Source of the DNA: Dyadobacter luteus
Lineage (GTDB): Bacteria > Bacteroidota > Bacteroidia > Cytophagales > Spirosomataceae
Direction of reading: 5' to 3'
DNA: 64,000 nucleotides
NCBI RefSeq assembly: GCF_003383615.1
Contig: NZ_QNUL01000016.1
Location: 1-64,000 of the forward strand
The position numbers and the translations under genes were made by a program. Shown piece after piece: positions 52,845 through 61,111 of the stretch. The first letter of the stretch is position 1. Each line of letters starts with the position of its first letter. A model generated the notes under the pieces. The model ran no database searches, was not told the DNA's origin, and worked only from the letters and a program-made list of their open reading frames with translations.

Positions 52845-54737
52845 ATGAGCGACGCTATCAAGCATGAGTGTGGTATTGCACTGATTAGACTTCGAAAACC
52901 TTATCAACATTACATAGACAAATATGACACACCACTATACGCTGTGCATAAACTGTCTGTAATGATGGAAAAACAGGTAAACCGGGGTCAGGATGGTGCA
53001 GGTGTTGCGAACATTAAGATTGATGTTCCGCCAGGCAAAAGATACATCAGCAGATACAGATCCGTAGAGCAACAGGCACTTACGGATATTTTTTCCAAAA
53101 TTCATAAGAAATTCCGCAAAGGATTAAAGAATAACCGGGACCGTGCAACTGACGGACAATGGCTACAGGAAAATCTGGCCTTTACCGGAGAAGTATGGCT
53201 GGGACACCTTCGATACGGTACACATGGAACCAACGAAGTAGAGAACTGTCATCCGATGCTTCGTCAGAGCAACTGGCGCAGCAGGAATCTGGTTATGGCA
53301 GGTAATTTTAACATGACAAATGTTGACGAACTATTCGGAAAGCTCGTTTCATTGGGACAGCATCCGAAAGAAAAGGTGGACACTGTCACTGTCATGGAAA
53401 AAATTGGACATTTCCTTGATGAAGAAAATCAGAGAGTATTTGACAGGTTTAAGGGAATTTATGAAAATCCTGTACTGTCGGATGTAATTGAAGAAAATCT
53501 GGACCTGCAGCGTGTGCTCCATCGCTCATGCCGCGATTTTGACGGAGGTTATGCAATGTGCGGACTTACGGGCTATGGTGCTTCTTTTGTAATACGTGAC
53601 CCGGCCGGTATTCGCCCTGCATTTTATTATGCGGACGACGAAGTAGTGGTAGTTGCAAGTGAGAAACAGGCTATCAAAGCGGCGTTCAACGTGGATTATG
53701 GTCAGATCAAGGAAATCACACCAGGTTCTGCTCTGATTATCGACAAACACGGAGAATATAACGAATTCCCTATTTTGCCTCGTCTTGAAAAGCGTTCATG
53801 TAGCTTCGAACGTATTTATTTTTCAAGAGGAACCGATCCGGATATATACTATGAGCGCAAGCAACTAGGTAAATTGCTTATTCCTCAGATTCTGGAAGAA
53901 ATTAATTACGATCTGGAAAACACCATTTTCTCTTACATTCCAAATACTGCCGAAACAGCATTTTTGGGAATGATTGAAGGACTGGAAGAATACCTGGCCA
54001 AGAAGCGGAAACAAGCGATTATGGATGGTATTCTTTTTGAAGAAGACCTGGAACGTGTGTTGTCTTTCCGACCCAGAATTGAGAAACTCGTTACAAAGGA
54101 TGTAAAGTCAAGGACCTTCATTACGGCTGATGCCCTGCGTGACGATATGGTGTCGAGTGTATATGATACTACATTTGAGGTTGTAAAGAAAAACGTAGAT
54201 ACAGTTGTTATCATTGATGACTCGATTGTACGTGGTACTACCCTCGAAAAAAGTATCCTTACTATGTTGGATCGCCTGAATCCGAAGAAGATTGTAGTAG
54301 TATCATCCGCTCCGCAAATCCGCTTCCCTGACTGCTACGGTATTGATATGTCGAGAATGAAGGATTTTGTTGCTTTCCGTGCAGTATTGAAATTATTGGA
54401 AGAGCGCGATCTGGATCACCTTCTGGAAGACGTATACACGCAAAGTGTAACTTCTATCGCGACTAAAAATCCATATCATACCAACTACGTAAAAGCATTG
54501 TATGAGCCTTTTACAGATCAGGAAGTATCGGATAAAATAGCTCAGATCATTCGTCCGAAAGATTTAAATGCTGAAGTTTCTGTAATATTCCAGACAGTTG
54601 AGAACCTGCATAAGGCTTGCCCTAATCACTTGGGGGACTGGTATTTCACTGGAAACTACCCTACCATGGGTGGAAATAAAGTAGTGAATAAGGCATTTGC
54701 TAATTCACATGAAGGAAAACTGGAAAGAGCTTATTAG
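52845..54737 (+). CDS. Amidophosphoribosyltransferase-like protein, long form
   Basis: A 630-residue PurF-family protein with an N-terminal Ntn glutamine amidotransferase domain whose catalytic Cys is C9 (KHECGIALIRL), so an eight-residue propeptide must be cut off. LGHLRYGTHG, NFNMTNVDELF and FVIRDPAGIRPA complete the domain. The PRPP-binding loop VVIIDDSIVRGTT lies at residues 454-466. It is about 130 residues longer than E. coli PurF, from insertions around residues 60-100 and 370-420. Bacteroidota often carry such a long paralogue; whether it is the main PurF here cannot be told. Confidence 0.88.
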   Translation: MSDAIKHECGIALIRLRKPYQHYIDKYDTPLYAVHKLSVMMEKQVNRGQDGAGVANIKIDVPPGKRYISRYRSVEQQALTDIFSKIHKKFRKGLKNNRDRATDGQWLQENLAFTGEVWLGHLRYGTHGTNEVENCHPMLRQSNWRSRNLVMAGNFNMTNVDELFGKLVSLGQHPKEKVDTVTVMEKIGHFLDEENQRVFDRFKGIYENPVLSDVIEENLDLQRVLHRSCRDFDGGYAMCGLTGYGASFVIRDPAGIRPAFYYADDEVVVVASEKQAIKAAFNVDYGQIKEITPGSALIIDKHGEYNEFPILPRLEKRSCSFERIYFSRGTDPDIYYERKQLGKLLIPQILEEINYDLENTIFSYIPNTAETAFLGMIEGLEEYLAKKRKQAIMDGILFEEDLERVLSFRPRIEKLVTKDVKSRTFITADALRDDMVSSVYDTTFEVVKKNVDTVVIIDDSIVRGTTLEKSILTMLDRLNPKKIVVVSSAPQIRFPDCYGIDMSRMKDFVAFRAVLKLLEERDLDHLLEDVYTQSVTSIATKNPYHTNYVKALYEPFTDQEVSDKIAQIIRPKDLNAEVSVIFQTVENLHKACPNHLGDWYFTGNYPTMGGNKVVNKAFANSHEGKLERAY

Positions 54738-54760
54738 TAGCTAAAAAATATAAGTTGTAC

Positions 54761-54790
54761 AAAAGGCCGTTCTATCATGAGCGGCTTTTT
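54761..54790 (+). terminator. Terminator after the purF-like gene
   Basis: Stem of about nine bases (AAAAGGCCG with CGGCTTTTT, one G-U pair) with a 12-base loop, ending in five T residues. Confidence 0.75.
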
Positions 54791-54860
54791 GCATTTAGCA
54801 CCGGTTCTACGAAACAGATATTCTGTTAACTTGCACAGCATTTAAAATCACTAAACCTAT

Positions 54861-55373
54861 ATGACCAGAATTACAAAATTTCTATTACTGACGGTATTTT
54901 CTGCCTTTATCGCAGTACAAAGCAATGCACAAACTACAAAAACGGGTACGCTCAATGACATCAGCTTTCTGAATGGACGCTGGAAAGGGACATACAATGG
55001 CGGACCGATCGAAGCATCCTGGACTGCTCCCGAGGGTAACAATATTGCTGGCTTCATACGTATGATTAAAGATAATCAGCCCGCACTTTATGAGCTGTTC
55101 GCATTTGAACAAACTGAAAAAGGACCGGTAGCACACGTGAAACATTTCAAACCAGGCATGATTGCCCTCGAAGAAAAGGAAGTGTCGGACACGTACAACT
55201 TTATTGAAGCTAAAAAGAACCAGGCTTTGTTTGAAAAGGACGATTCAACCGTTCGTATCATTTATGAGCTGCGCAAGCAAAATCAACTTGTCATTCAACG
55301 GGGGAAACTGGAAGAAGGCGCTTCACCAAAATGGACTTTTATAGACCTCTTTATTTTCAACCGTATTCCTTAA
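54861..55373 (+). CDS. Exported DUF6265-like protein
   Basis: A 170-residue protein with a signal peptide (residues 1-24, cleaved after SNAQ). The mature part begins with FLNGRWKGTYNGGPIEASWTAPE, a pattern like the DUF6265 family of beta-barrel/lipocalin-like Bacteroidota proteins, and ends with WTFIDLFIFNRI. Function unknown. It stands between the purF-like gene and a nuclease gene of opposite direction. Confidence 0.75.
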   Translation: MTRITKFLLLTVFSAFIAVQSNAQTTKTGTLNDISFLNGRWKGTYNGGPIEASWTAPEGNNIAGFIRMIKDNQPALYELFAFEQTEKGPVAHVKHFKPGMIALEEKEVSDTYNFIEAKKNQALFEKDDSTVRIIYELRKQNQLVIQRGKLEEGASPKWTFIDLFIFNRIP

Positions 55374-55379
55374 TAGGCG

Positions 55380-55955
55380 CTACAGACCAAAAATACGGAT
55401 ATCAGTAATTCTTTTGCGGTGCTCTTCCAGAAATCCGCAAAAGAGTTCTATTTGTTCCTTCTGAAAGCTCAGATCAACTGTCTGGTCATAATCTTCCTGA
55501 TACACTCCCTTGAAATCCGTGATGATATAGCGGAGCGACCGAATGCCCTTTTGTCTCAAAGCAGGTAAATAAAGATTTTGGTGACTCTGCGCGAAACAAC
55601 CCGGAACATACAAACTCGTTGTCTTGATATCTGCTGCCAGCGTCTTTCCGATCACATCCACATAACCATAAAAAAGTACATTGCCCAGCTGATGCTCACA
55701 ATATACCTGCGTCCGCATCATAGGTCGGGGTAACAAGGCGCGTACTTTCTGAAGAATACTGTAGTCATAAAGATCTTCATCAATCCCTTTAATCACTGCA
55801 TTTTCAAACGAGATACCTCTCGCCTGCGCCTCAGTCGTGGGGATAGGTACTCGATTGATTCTTGCAATAAAATCTTCGTACTCCAGCTTTCCATCCAGAT
55901 ATCTCCCATAAAGATTGAGAAGACTCGGATAAAATCTATATCTGATCGTTTCCAA
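55380..55955 (-). CDS. Stand-alone PD-(D/E)XK nuclease-like protein
   Basis: A 191-residue protein with the motifs of a RecB-like PD-(D/E)XK nuclease: ARGISFENAV (about 45-54, motif Glu), FYGYVDVIG (motif Asp), AADIKTT (D-x-K) and QSHQNLYLPAL (Q-x-x-Y-type). The ligands E, D, D and K needed for one metal site are all there. There is no helicase domain. The start is TTG at 55955; an in-frame stop lies 24 bases upstream and no ATG is near. It follows an outer-membrane protein gene by 30 bases. Not recognised as a specific subfamily. Confidence 0.7.
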   Translation of the reverse strand: METIRYRFYPSLLNLYGRYLDGKLEYEDFIARINRVPIPTTEAQARGISFENAVIKGIDEDLYDYSILQKVRALLPRPMMRTQVYCEHQLGNVLFYGYVDVIGKTLAADIKTTSLYVPGCFAQSHQNLYLPALRQKGIRSLRYIITDFKGVYQEDYDQTVDLSFQKEQIELFCGFLEEHRKRITDIRIFGL

Positions 55956-55985
55956 TAACGTTTTTTGATTTAGAGTTTACTCGCC

Positions 55986-56762
55986 TTACTTGCTACGCTT
56001 TCGCAGATAGTGGGTCAATGTAACAGCAAACAAACTGAATTTATCATTAGGTGTATCACTATAGGATGTCTCTTCCTCGGGATTATCCAGGCTTTGCCCG
56101 GATGTTGCATCCAACTTATCTGTCCTGACAAAGTAAAATCTGAAGTCTAATCCCAACTTCAACCTGTTTGTCAGATTGTAATCCAACATCGCCCCGACCG
56201 GAATAATTCGTTCATGCGTTCTTTTGATTCCTGCCCGTCCTCTCGGATTTCCCCAACGCAAAAAGAGCTGATTCCGCTTACTCGTTTTGCTGTTGGAAAA
56301 GCGGACCAGTTCATTGGTATTCAGATCAAAAGCATTGGCGCTAAAAAACATTACTCCTACGCCCGTATAAACACTTATGTCAAGCAAATCCTCTTTCCTT
56401 TTAGAAAATTGCTTTGTAAGATTCCAGCGACCTATAAACTCAACAGCATTGTACTCATTGATAAAGTAAGAATTAAAAAAGGGTACTTTCTCTCCTCCGA
56501 TTTTCCCTGCCGAATAATCCAGGCCAAGCGTAACACCCCTGGCAATTCTGCCGTGAACTCCTATCCCGTAGGAACCCTTCATATCCTGTTCATTTAGTTC
56601 GCCGTAGAACTGCGAAAGCCCTCCACGTACAGAAAGAGAGAAACGAGATGGCTTTGCATCATTATCGGATGGTGCTGATTGATCGACCTGATTAGTGTGA
56701 GGCGCGCAACTTGCTCGCGCAACGGTCAGAAAGACCGCCATAGTAAGAATGATGTATTGCAT
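55986..56762 (-). CDS. Outer-membrane beta-barrel protein
   Basis: A 258-residue protein with a signal peptide (residues 1-20, ending RASCA) and a beta-barrel built from alternating strands such as FSLSVRGGLSQFYGELN, GVTLGLDYSAG, LDISVYTGVGVMFF and RLKLGLDFRFYFVR, ending FAVTLTHYLRKR. The C-terminal strand ends with residues KRSK, unlike the classical Phe end, so outer-membrane insertion is likely but not certain. It and the nuclease gene 30 bases downstream may be one transcript. Confidence 0.75.
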   Translation of the reverse strand: MQYIILTMAVFLTVARASCAPHTNQVDQSAPSDNDAKPSRFSLSVRGGLSQFYGELNEQDMKGSYGIGVHGRIARGVTLGLDYSAGKIGGEKVPFFNSYFINEYNAVEFIGRWNLTKQFSKRKEDLLDISVYTGVGVMFFSANAFDLNTNELVRFSNSKTSKRNQLFLRWGNPRGRAGIKRTHERIIPVGAMLDYNLTNRLKLGLDFRFYFVRTDKLDATSGQSLDNPEEETSYSDTPNDKFSLFAVTLTHYLRKRSK

Positions 56763-56902
56763 AGTGTGATGAAGTGTGTTTCATAAATATATTAAAATAG
56801 ACAGAAAAAACAGATAGAAAATCAGGATGATCTTTTTGCTTCTCAACTATAATCTTCCTGTCAACTGCGTTAATCATATTTTACAGTAGTTTTGTATATA
56901 TT

Positions 56903-56910
56903 TAATTTTG
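56903..56910 (+). promoter_or_regulatory. -7 box TAATTTTG for ubiE-porT
   Basis: Exact TAnnTTTG on the plus strand, 13 bases before the ubiE ATG at 56923, so the leader is only about 8-10 bases. No good -33 box. Confidence 0.4.
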
Positions 56911-56922
56911 ATCCCATTTGCA

Positions 56923-57645
56923 ATGAGCGTAGTACCATATAAAGATAAAGAAGGCAGTAAAAGAGAGCAGGTTGCGGAGATGTTCGACAATATCTCTCCG
57001 AAATATGATCTGCTTAACCATTTACTGAGCGGAGGTGTGGATATATACTGGCGTAAAAGAGCGATTAAGCTGCTACGCAAGCAACAACCTAAAAAGATAC
57101 TTGATATTGCAAGTGGCACCGGCGACTTTGCCATTGAAGCATTATCCCTAAAGCCTGAAAAAATCATAGGTGTGGATATCTCTGAAGGAATGTTGGCGGT
57201 AGGCCGTGAAAAGATCAAAAAGCTTGGCAAACAGGATATCATTACCCTTCAAACCGGAGATTCTGAAAACTTGTCATTTGAGAGCAATTATTTCGACGCG
57301 GTGATCGTTTCGTTTGGAGTAAGAAACTTTCAGAATCTGCTTGCCGGGCTGACTGAAATGAACAGGGTAATGAAGCCGCAGGGCAATTGTGTAGTTGTAG
57401 AGTTTTCAAAGCCCCGGAGTTTCCCTTTCAAGCAACTTTATAATTTTTATTTTAAATACATATTACCATTAATAGGAAAGACAGTCTCAAAGGACAGTTC
57501 AGCCTATACCTATTTGCCGGAATCTGTACAGGCATTTCCTGACAGAGAGGCATTCCTTGATATTTTCAAAAAAGCGGGTTTTATCAATACCAAATGCATA
57601 CCACTTACCTTCGGGATCTGTACCATTTACATTGGCCAAAAGTAA
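56923..57645 (+). CDS. ubiE: Demethylmenaquinone methyltransferase (UbiE/MenG)
   Basis: A 240-residue SAM-dependent C-methyltransferase. Family motifs: MFDNISPKYDLLNHLLSGG near residues 16-34, LDIASGTGDFA (SAM-binding), FGVRNFQN and a C-terminal LTFGICTIYIGQK. In menaquinone-using Bacteroidota it is expected to make menaquinone. A TTG five codons upstream (56908) is not preferred. It overlaps the next gene by 52 bases if that gene starts at its first ATG. Confidence 0.94.
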   Translation: MSVVPYKDKEGSKREQVAEMFDNISPKYDLLNHLLSGGVDIYWRKRAIKLLRKQQPKKILDIASGTGDFAIEALSLKPEKIIGVDISEGMLAVGREKIKKLGKQDIITLQTGDSENLSFESNYFDAVIVSFGVRNFQNLLAGLTEMNRVMKPQGNCVVVEFSKPRSFPFKQLYNFYFKYILPLIGKTVSKDSSAYTYLPESVQAFPDREAFLDIFKKAGFINTKCIPLTFGICTIYIGQK

Positions 57646-58328
57646 TTTTAGTAATGCTCCTATTGAGCGTTACCGTTCAGGAAGCTGTTTCTCAAGGTCA
57701 GGGTTATCGCCGCAAGCACCTGGAGTTCTACGACGACAAACCGATTCATTACGGTATTCTTTTCGCTATGCCTTTCACACGTTATGCAATCAAGCATAAT
57801 GAACAGTTTATGACAGGAGATACTGCTTATTCAATTAAATCTCCTACGAAGGCTGCATTCCGGATGGGTTTTACAGTAAATGCATTTTTGAATGAGCGAT
57901 TTGATCTGCGTACGACACCTTCCGTTTCACTGTATGAGCGCGAAGTAAGGTACAGCTATCCTTCAAGTCCTGAGAAAATAGACAAACGTGAGTCAACCTG
58001 GATTGAAGTTCCTCTACTGGTGAAATATAAATCACAAAGAAGGGTGAACAACCGTATGTATATGATTGCAGGAATAACCATGGCTATTGAGACAAACGTA
58101 CGACGTGGCCGCGGAGGTGGCGTGGGAACTCTGGATACAAAGTCGACAGACTTTACACTGGATTACGGCGTCGGGTTCGAGCAGTTTTTCGAGTTTTTCA
58201 AGTTCGCACCGGAGTTACGTTTTTCCCATGGATTGGGAAATGTATTTCAACCTTCACAAAATTCTTTGGGCAAAGGTATAGGCAGGTTGTCGACACATAC
58301 TGTAACGCTGTATTTAAATTTCGAATAA
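57594..58328 (+). CDS. porT: PorT family outer-membrane beta-barrel protein
   Basis: A 244-residue protein with a signal segment (KVILVMLLLSVTVQEAVSQG), then a beta-barrel ending with RLSTHTVTLYLNFE, a strand ending in Phe-Glu. PorT-type proteins are needed for type IX secretion in Porphyromonas and its relatives, and ubiE beside porT is a recurrent arrangement. The first ATG (57594) gives the basic n-region and a 52-base overlap with ubiE; the second ATG (57654) avoids the overlap but leaves no charged n-region. The window also encodes T9SS-sorted cargo (8501 and 10825). Family name is a judgement from sequence style and position. Confidence 0.7.
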   Translation: MHTTYLRDLYHLHWPKVILVMLLLSVTVQEAVSQGQGYRRKHLEFYDDKPIHYGILFAMPFTRYAIKHNEQFMTGDTAYSIKSPTKAAFRMGFTVNAFLNERFDLRTTPSVSLYEREVRYSYPSSPEKIDKRESTWIEVPLLVKYKSQRRVNNRMYMIAGITMAIETNVRRGRGGGVGTLDTKSTDFTLDYGVGFEQFFEFFKFAPELRFSHGLGNVFQPSQNSLGKGIGRLSTHTVTLYLNFE

Positions 58329-58382
58329 GCACTATTGACAATCAGACAATTATAAAAAAGTTTAAATTTTTTTATACCAAAG

Positions 58383-58414
58383 TTTGCATAATAAAATAAA
58401 GTCATCAATATTTG
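58383..58414 (+). promoter_or_regulatory. Promoter for tRNA-Val
   Basis: TTTG at 58383-58386, a 20-base spacer and AATATTTG at 58407-58414. The -7 box differs from TAnnTTTG at its first base. Predicted start is about 33 bases before the tRNA. Confidence 0.5.
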
Positions 58415-58450
58415 CACTCCCAAACGACGGGTAAACGAAGAAAACAGAAA

Positions 58451-58525
58451 GGGAGTTTAGCTCAGTTGGTTCAGAGCATCTGCCTTACAAGCAGAGGGTC
58501 GGGGGTTCGAATCCCTCAACTCCCA
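58451..58525 (+). tRNA. tRNA-Val (anticodon UAC)
   Basis: A 75-base gene with all four arms: acceptor GGGAGTT / AACTCCC, D arm GCTC...GAGC, anticodon stem TCTGC / GCAGA with loop CTTACAA, and T arm GGGGG / CCCTC with TTCGAAT (one G-U pair). The anticodon is TAC at 58486-58488, so it decodes GUA and probably GUG. The CCA end is not fully encoded (the next bases are CAACT), so a CCA-adding enzyme must supply it. Confidence 0.97.
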
Positions 58526-58531
58526 CAACTG

Positions 58532-58563
58532 AAAGCCCCGTAACTGAAAAGTTACGGGGCTTT
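58532..58563 (+). terminator. Terminator after tRNA-Val
   Basis: A 13-base perfect stem AAAGCCCCGTAAC / GTTACGGGGCTTT with a six-base loop, followed by TTTTTC. Confidence 0.9.
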
Positions 58564-58858
58564 TTCATTCACTACTTTCGTAGAAAACGACTTAGTGAAT
58601 GACGAAAATGAATGCGGCAGTTTTCGACATTAAAATGTTCTTAAATTCACTGCTCTCCACACACTTCTGGTAAGTAACAATCGGAAACTAATCATCTCAC
58701 ACACAGTTAGTTTCTTTCCTAAAACACCCCCTTCACAAACACGTTATAATATTTTATCTACCAAAATGATAAAAAAGGTTACTTAAGGACCTTTGATTTA
58801 ATAATATTTTGAGATGAAATGTTACATTTACTACGTTTTAACCTAAACAGCACCCATA

Positions 58859-59464
58859 ATGAAGATTGATAAAATCAAAAAACGTGACCGCGAACGGACC
58901 AAAGGAAAAATCCTGAAAGCGGTTGGAGAAGTAATTGAGCAATTCGGCACCGACAAAGTTGGTGTAAACCTGATAGCTCGTACAGCTGGTGTCAACAAAG
59001 TCCTTATTTACCGCTATTTCGAGAGCGTGGACGGTTTGATGGAGCAATATGTAAAATCAGGCGAATATGCTTCAACAGCAGCTGAAGACTATGCTGAAAG
59101 CATCGGAACATTGCCTCCCGAAGAGCGCAACCAAGCGATGACTGACCTGATGGTCACTTTCCTTCGTGATCTCAGAGAGAGGAAGGCGACCAGAGACCTG
59201 CTTCGCTGGGAAATCGGTACAGGGAAATCCATTCTGTCAGAAACCAAAAATGTTGTAGCTAATCGTTTACTGGATAAGATCGGCACATTGCCCAACTTTG
59301 AGGATACGAGCGGACTGATGGCATTTTTGTCAGCGGGGATCTACTATCTGGTTATGGTAGAAGATTACCGTCCCAAAATGATAGATGTAGACCTCAGCAC
59401 AGATGATGGCTGGAAAAGAATTGAAAATATTATTGAGCGGATTGTCAGTGACATCGGTAAATAG
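58859..59464 (+). CDS. TetR/AcrR family transcriptional regulator
   Basis: A 201-residue regulator with an N-terminal TetR helix-turn-helix (RERTKGKILKAVGEVIEQFG...LIARTAGVNKVLIYRYFESVDGLMEQY, residues about 11-65, given in parts) and a C-terminal ligand-binding helical domain. The ligand is unknown. Nothing nearby is an obvious efflux gene; it is 143 bases upstream of the flippase gene but has a separate promoter. Confidence 0.9.
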   Translation: MKIDKIKKRDRERTKGKILKAVGEVIEQFGTDKVGVNLIARTAGVNKVLIYRYFESVDGLMEQYVKSGEYASTAAEDYAESIGTLPPEERNQAMTDLMVTFLRDLRERKATRDLLRWEIGTGKSILSETKNVVANRLLDKIGTLPNFEDTSGLMAFLSAGIYYLVMVEDYRPKMIDVDLSTDDGWKRIENIIERIVSDIGK

Positions 59465-59511
59465 ATATTCGATATAATCAAAATAGCCCTTCTCAGCAAT
59501 GAGTCGGGCTA

Positions 59512-59545
59512 TTTTGGTATAATGGCTTACACTTCCCTTATATTT
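59512..59545 (+). promoter_or_regulatory. Promoter for the flippase gene
   Basis: TTTG at 59512-59515, a 22-base spacer and TATATTTG at 59538-59545, both boxes exact. The predicted leader is about 59 bases before the ATG at 59608. Confidence 0.6.
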
Positions 59546-59607
59546 GCTCTCACAAACCAAAATTCGCCCCTCAAAGCGAAATCAAAAGGGAATTCTATTC
59601 TGTTACT

Positions 59608-61110
59608 ATGAGTGTTTTAAAAAAGCTGGCCAGTGATACCGCATTATACGGCGTTAGTACAATGCTCGGTCGGCTACTCAATTACTTGCTTGTACCACTT
59701 CACACGAGCCTCTTTCTTCCTTCTGAACTGGCAGTACAGGTACAGCTCTTTTCATTTGCCGGAATAGCCCTGGTACTGTATACATTCGGAATGGAAACCG
59801 CATTTTTCAGGTATGCCACTGCTGAATCAGACAAAAAAAGATATTACAATCTGATTCTATCCGCAGTGATATTTGTGAGTGTTGCGATCTCATCAGTCAT
59901 ATTCACATTTTCTGACTCTATAGCAGCGATTATAGAATATCCTGAAAACGGAAAGCTCGTACGCTGGTTTGCGCTCATCATGGCAACTGACGCCATTGTC
60001 TCAATTCCTTTTGCCAGATTACGGCTCGAAAAAAAAGCACTAAAGTTTGTGACGATTCGGGTATCCAATATTCTGATCAATATCGGACTCAACCTTTTCT
60101 TCCTCGTCTTGTGCAAAGACATATATCTTGGTAAATACCTGTCCTTCCTGAAACCGGCAGTAGACCTGTTTTATGATCCGGTTCATGCAGTAGATTATAT
60201 CGTTTTGGCCAATGTGATTGCCAATCTTCTTTTTATCCCTATGCTATGGAGAGAGTTGGCAGATTTCCGGTTTGTGTTCAACCGTGAGCTGTTTAAGCCA
60301 GTGTGGGTATACGCTTTCCCGATTATGATCATGAACCTCGCTGCGGTTACCAATATGCTCTTTGACCGGCTCTTTCTGCAGTATTTGCTCCCTGAAAATT
60401 TCTATCCCGGGCGTACCACTAAAGATGCCATCGGAATTTACGGACAATGCGTTAAGCTTTCAGTATTTATGAATCTGGCCATTCAGGCATTCAAATACGC
60501 TGCCGAGCCTTTCTTCTTTTCAAAGGGAGAAGATAAAAATGCACCACCGGTTTTCGCCCAGATCATGAAATGGTTTATCATCGTTTGTGTCATTATGTGG
60601 GTGGGAATATGCCTGAATCTTGACCTGCTCGCTGAGGTATTTCTCAAAAAGAAAATATTTCACGAAGGATTACCCGCAGTTCCATGGCTGTTGAGTGCAT
60701 TCCTGTTTCTTGGAATTTACTACAATCTGGCCGCCTGGTTCAAGCTTACCAACAAAACCCAATACGGCACTTACCTTACGCTCACTGGTGCAAGCGTAGT
60801 AATCGTCCTGAACGTAGTGTTGGTACCTCTGATTGGCTATCTGGGATGTGCCATTGCCTTTGCCACATCCAGCTTTGTAATGATGAGTCTATGTTATTAC
60901 TATGGCCAGAAATTTTATCCGGTACCCTATGATCTGAATTCCGCCATACGTTATATTCTGGCCGGAGGAGCTGTGATTGTAGCTTCCACCTTTCTGACAC
61001 TCCCCAACCTATGGATATCCGTTCCGGTTCATATGTTTATACTGCTGCTATTTACAGCCGGCGTATTTATGATGGAACGTAAACATTTACCTTTTTTTCA
61101 AAAAAAATAG
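59608..61110 (+). CDS. Polysaccharide/lipid-linked oligosaccharide flippase-like protein
   Basis: A 500-residue integral membrane protein with about 12-14 helices, starting MSVLKKLASDTALYGVSTMLGRLLNYLLVPLHTSLF in parts; this N-terminus and the pattern of helices match MurJ/Wzx-type flippases of the MOP superfamily. The exact substrate is unknown. There are no glycosyltransferase or polymerase genes beside it. It converges on mlaF, whose stop codon begins two bases after this gene ends. Confidence 0.85.
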   Translation: MSVLKKLASDTALYGVSTMLGRLLNYLLVPLHTSLFLPSELAVQVQLFSFAGIALVLYTFGMETAFFRYATAESDKKRYYNLILSAVIFVSVAISSVIFTFSDSIAAIIEYPENGKLVRWFALIMATDAIVSIPFARLRLEKKALKFVTIRVSNILINIGLNLFFLVLCKDIYLGKYLSFLKPAVDLFYDPVHAVDYIVLANVIANLLFIPMLWRELADFRFVFNRELFKPVWVYAFPIMIMNLAAVTNMLFDRLFLQYLLPENFYPGRTTKDAIGIYGQCVKLSVFMNLAIQAFKYAAEPFFFSKGEDKNAPPVFAQIMKWFIIVCVIMWVGICLNLDLLAEVFLKKKIFHEGLPAVPWLLSAFLFLGIYYNLAAWFKLTNKTQYGTYLTLTGASVVIVLNVVLVPLIGYLGCAIAFATSSFVMMSLCYYYGQKFYPVPYDLNSAIRYILAGGAVIVASTFLTLPNLWISVPVHMFILLLFTAGVFMMERKHLPFFQKK

Positions 61111-61111
61111 T

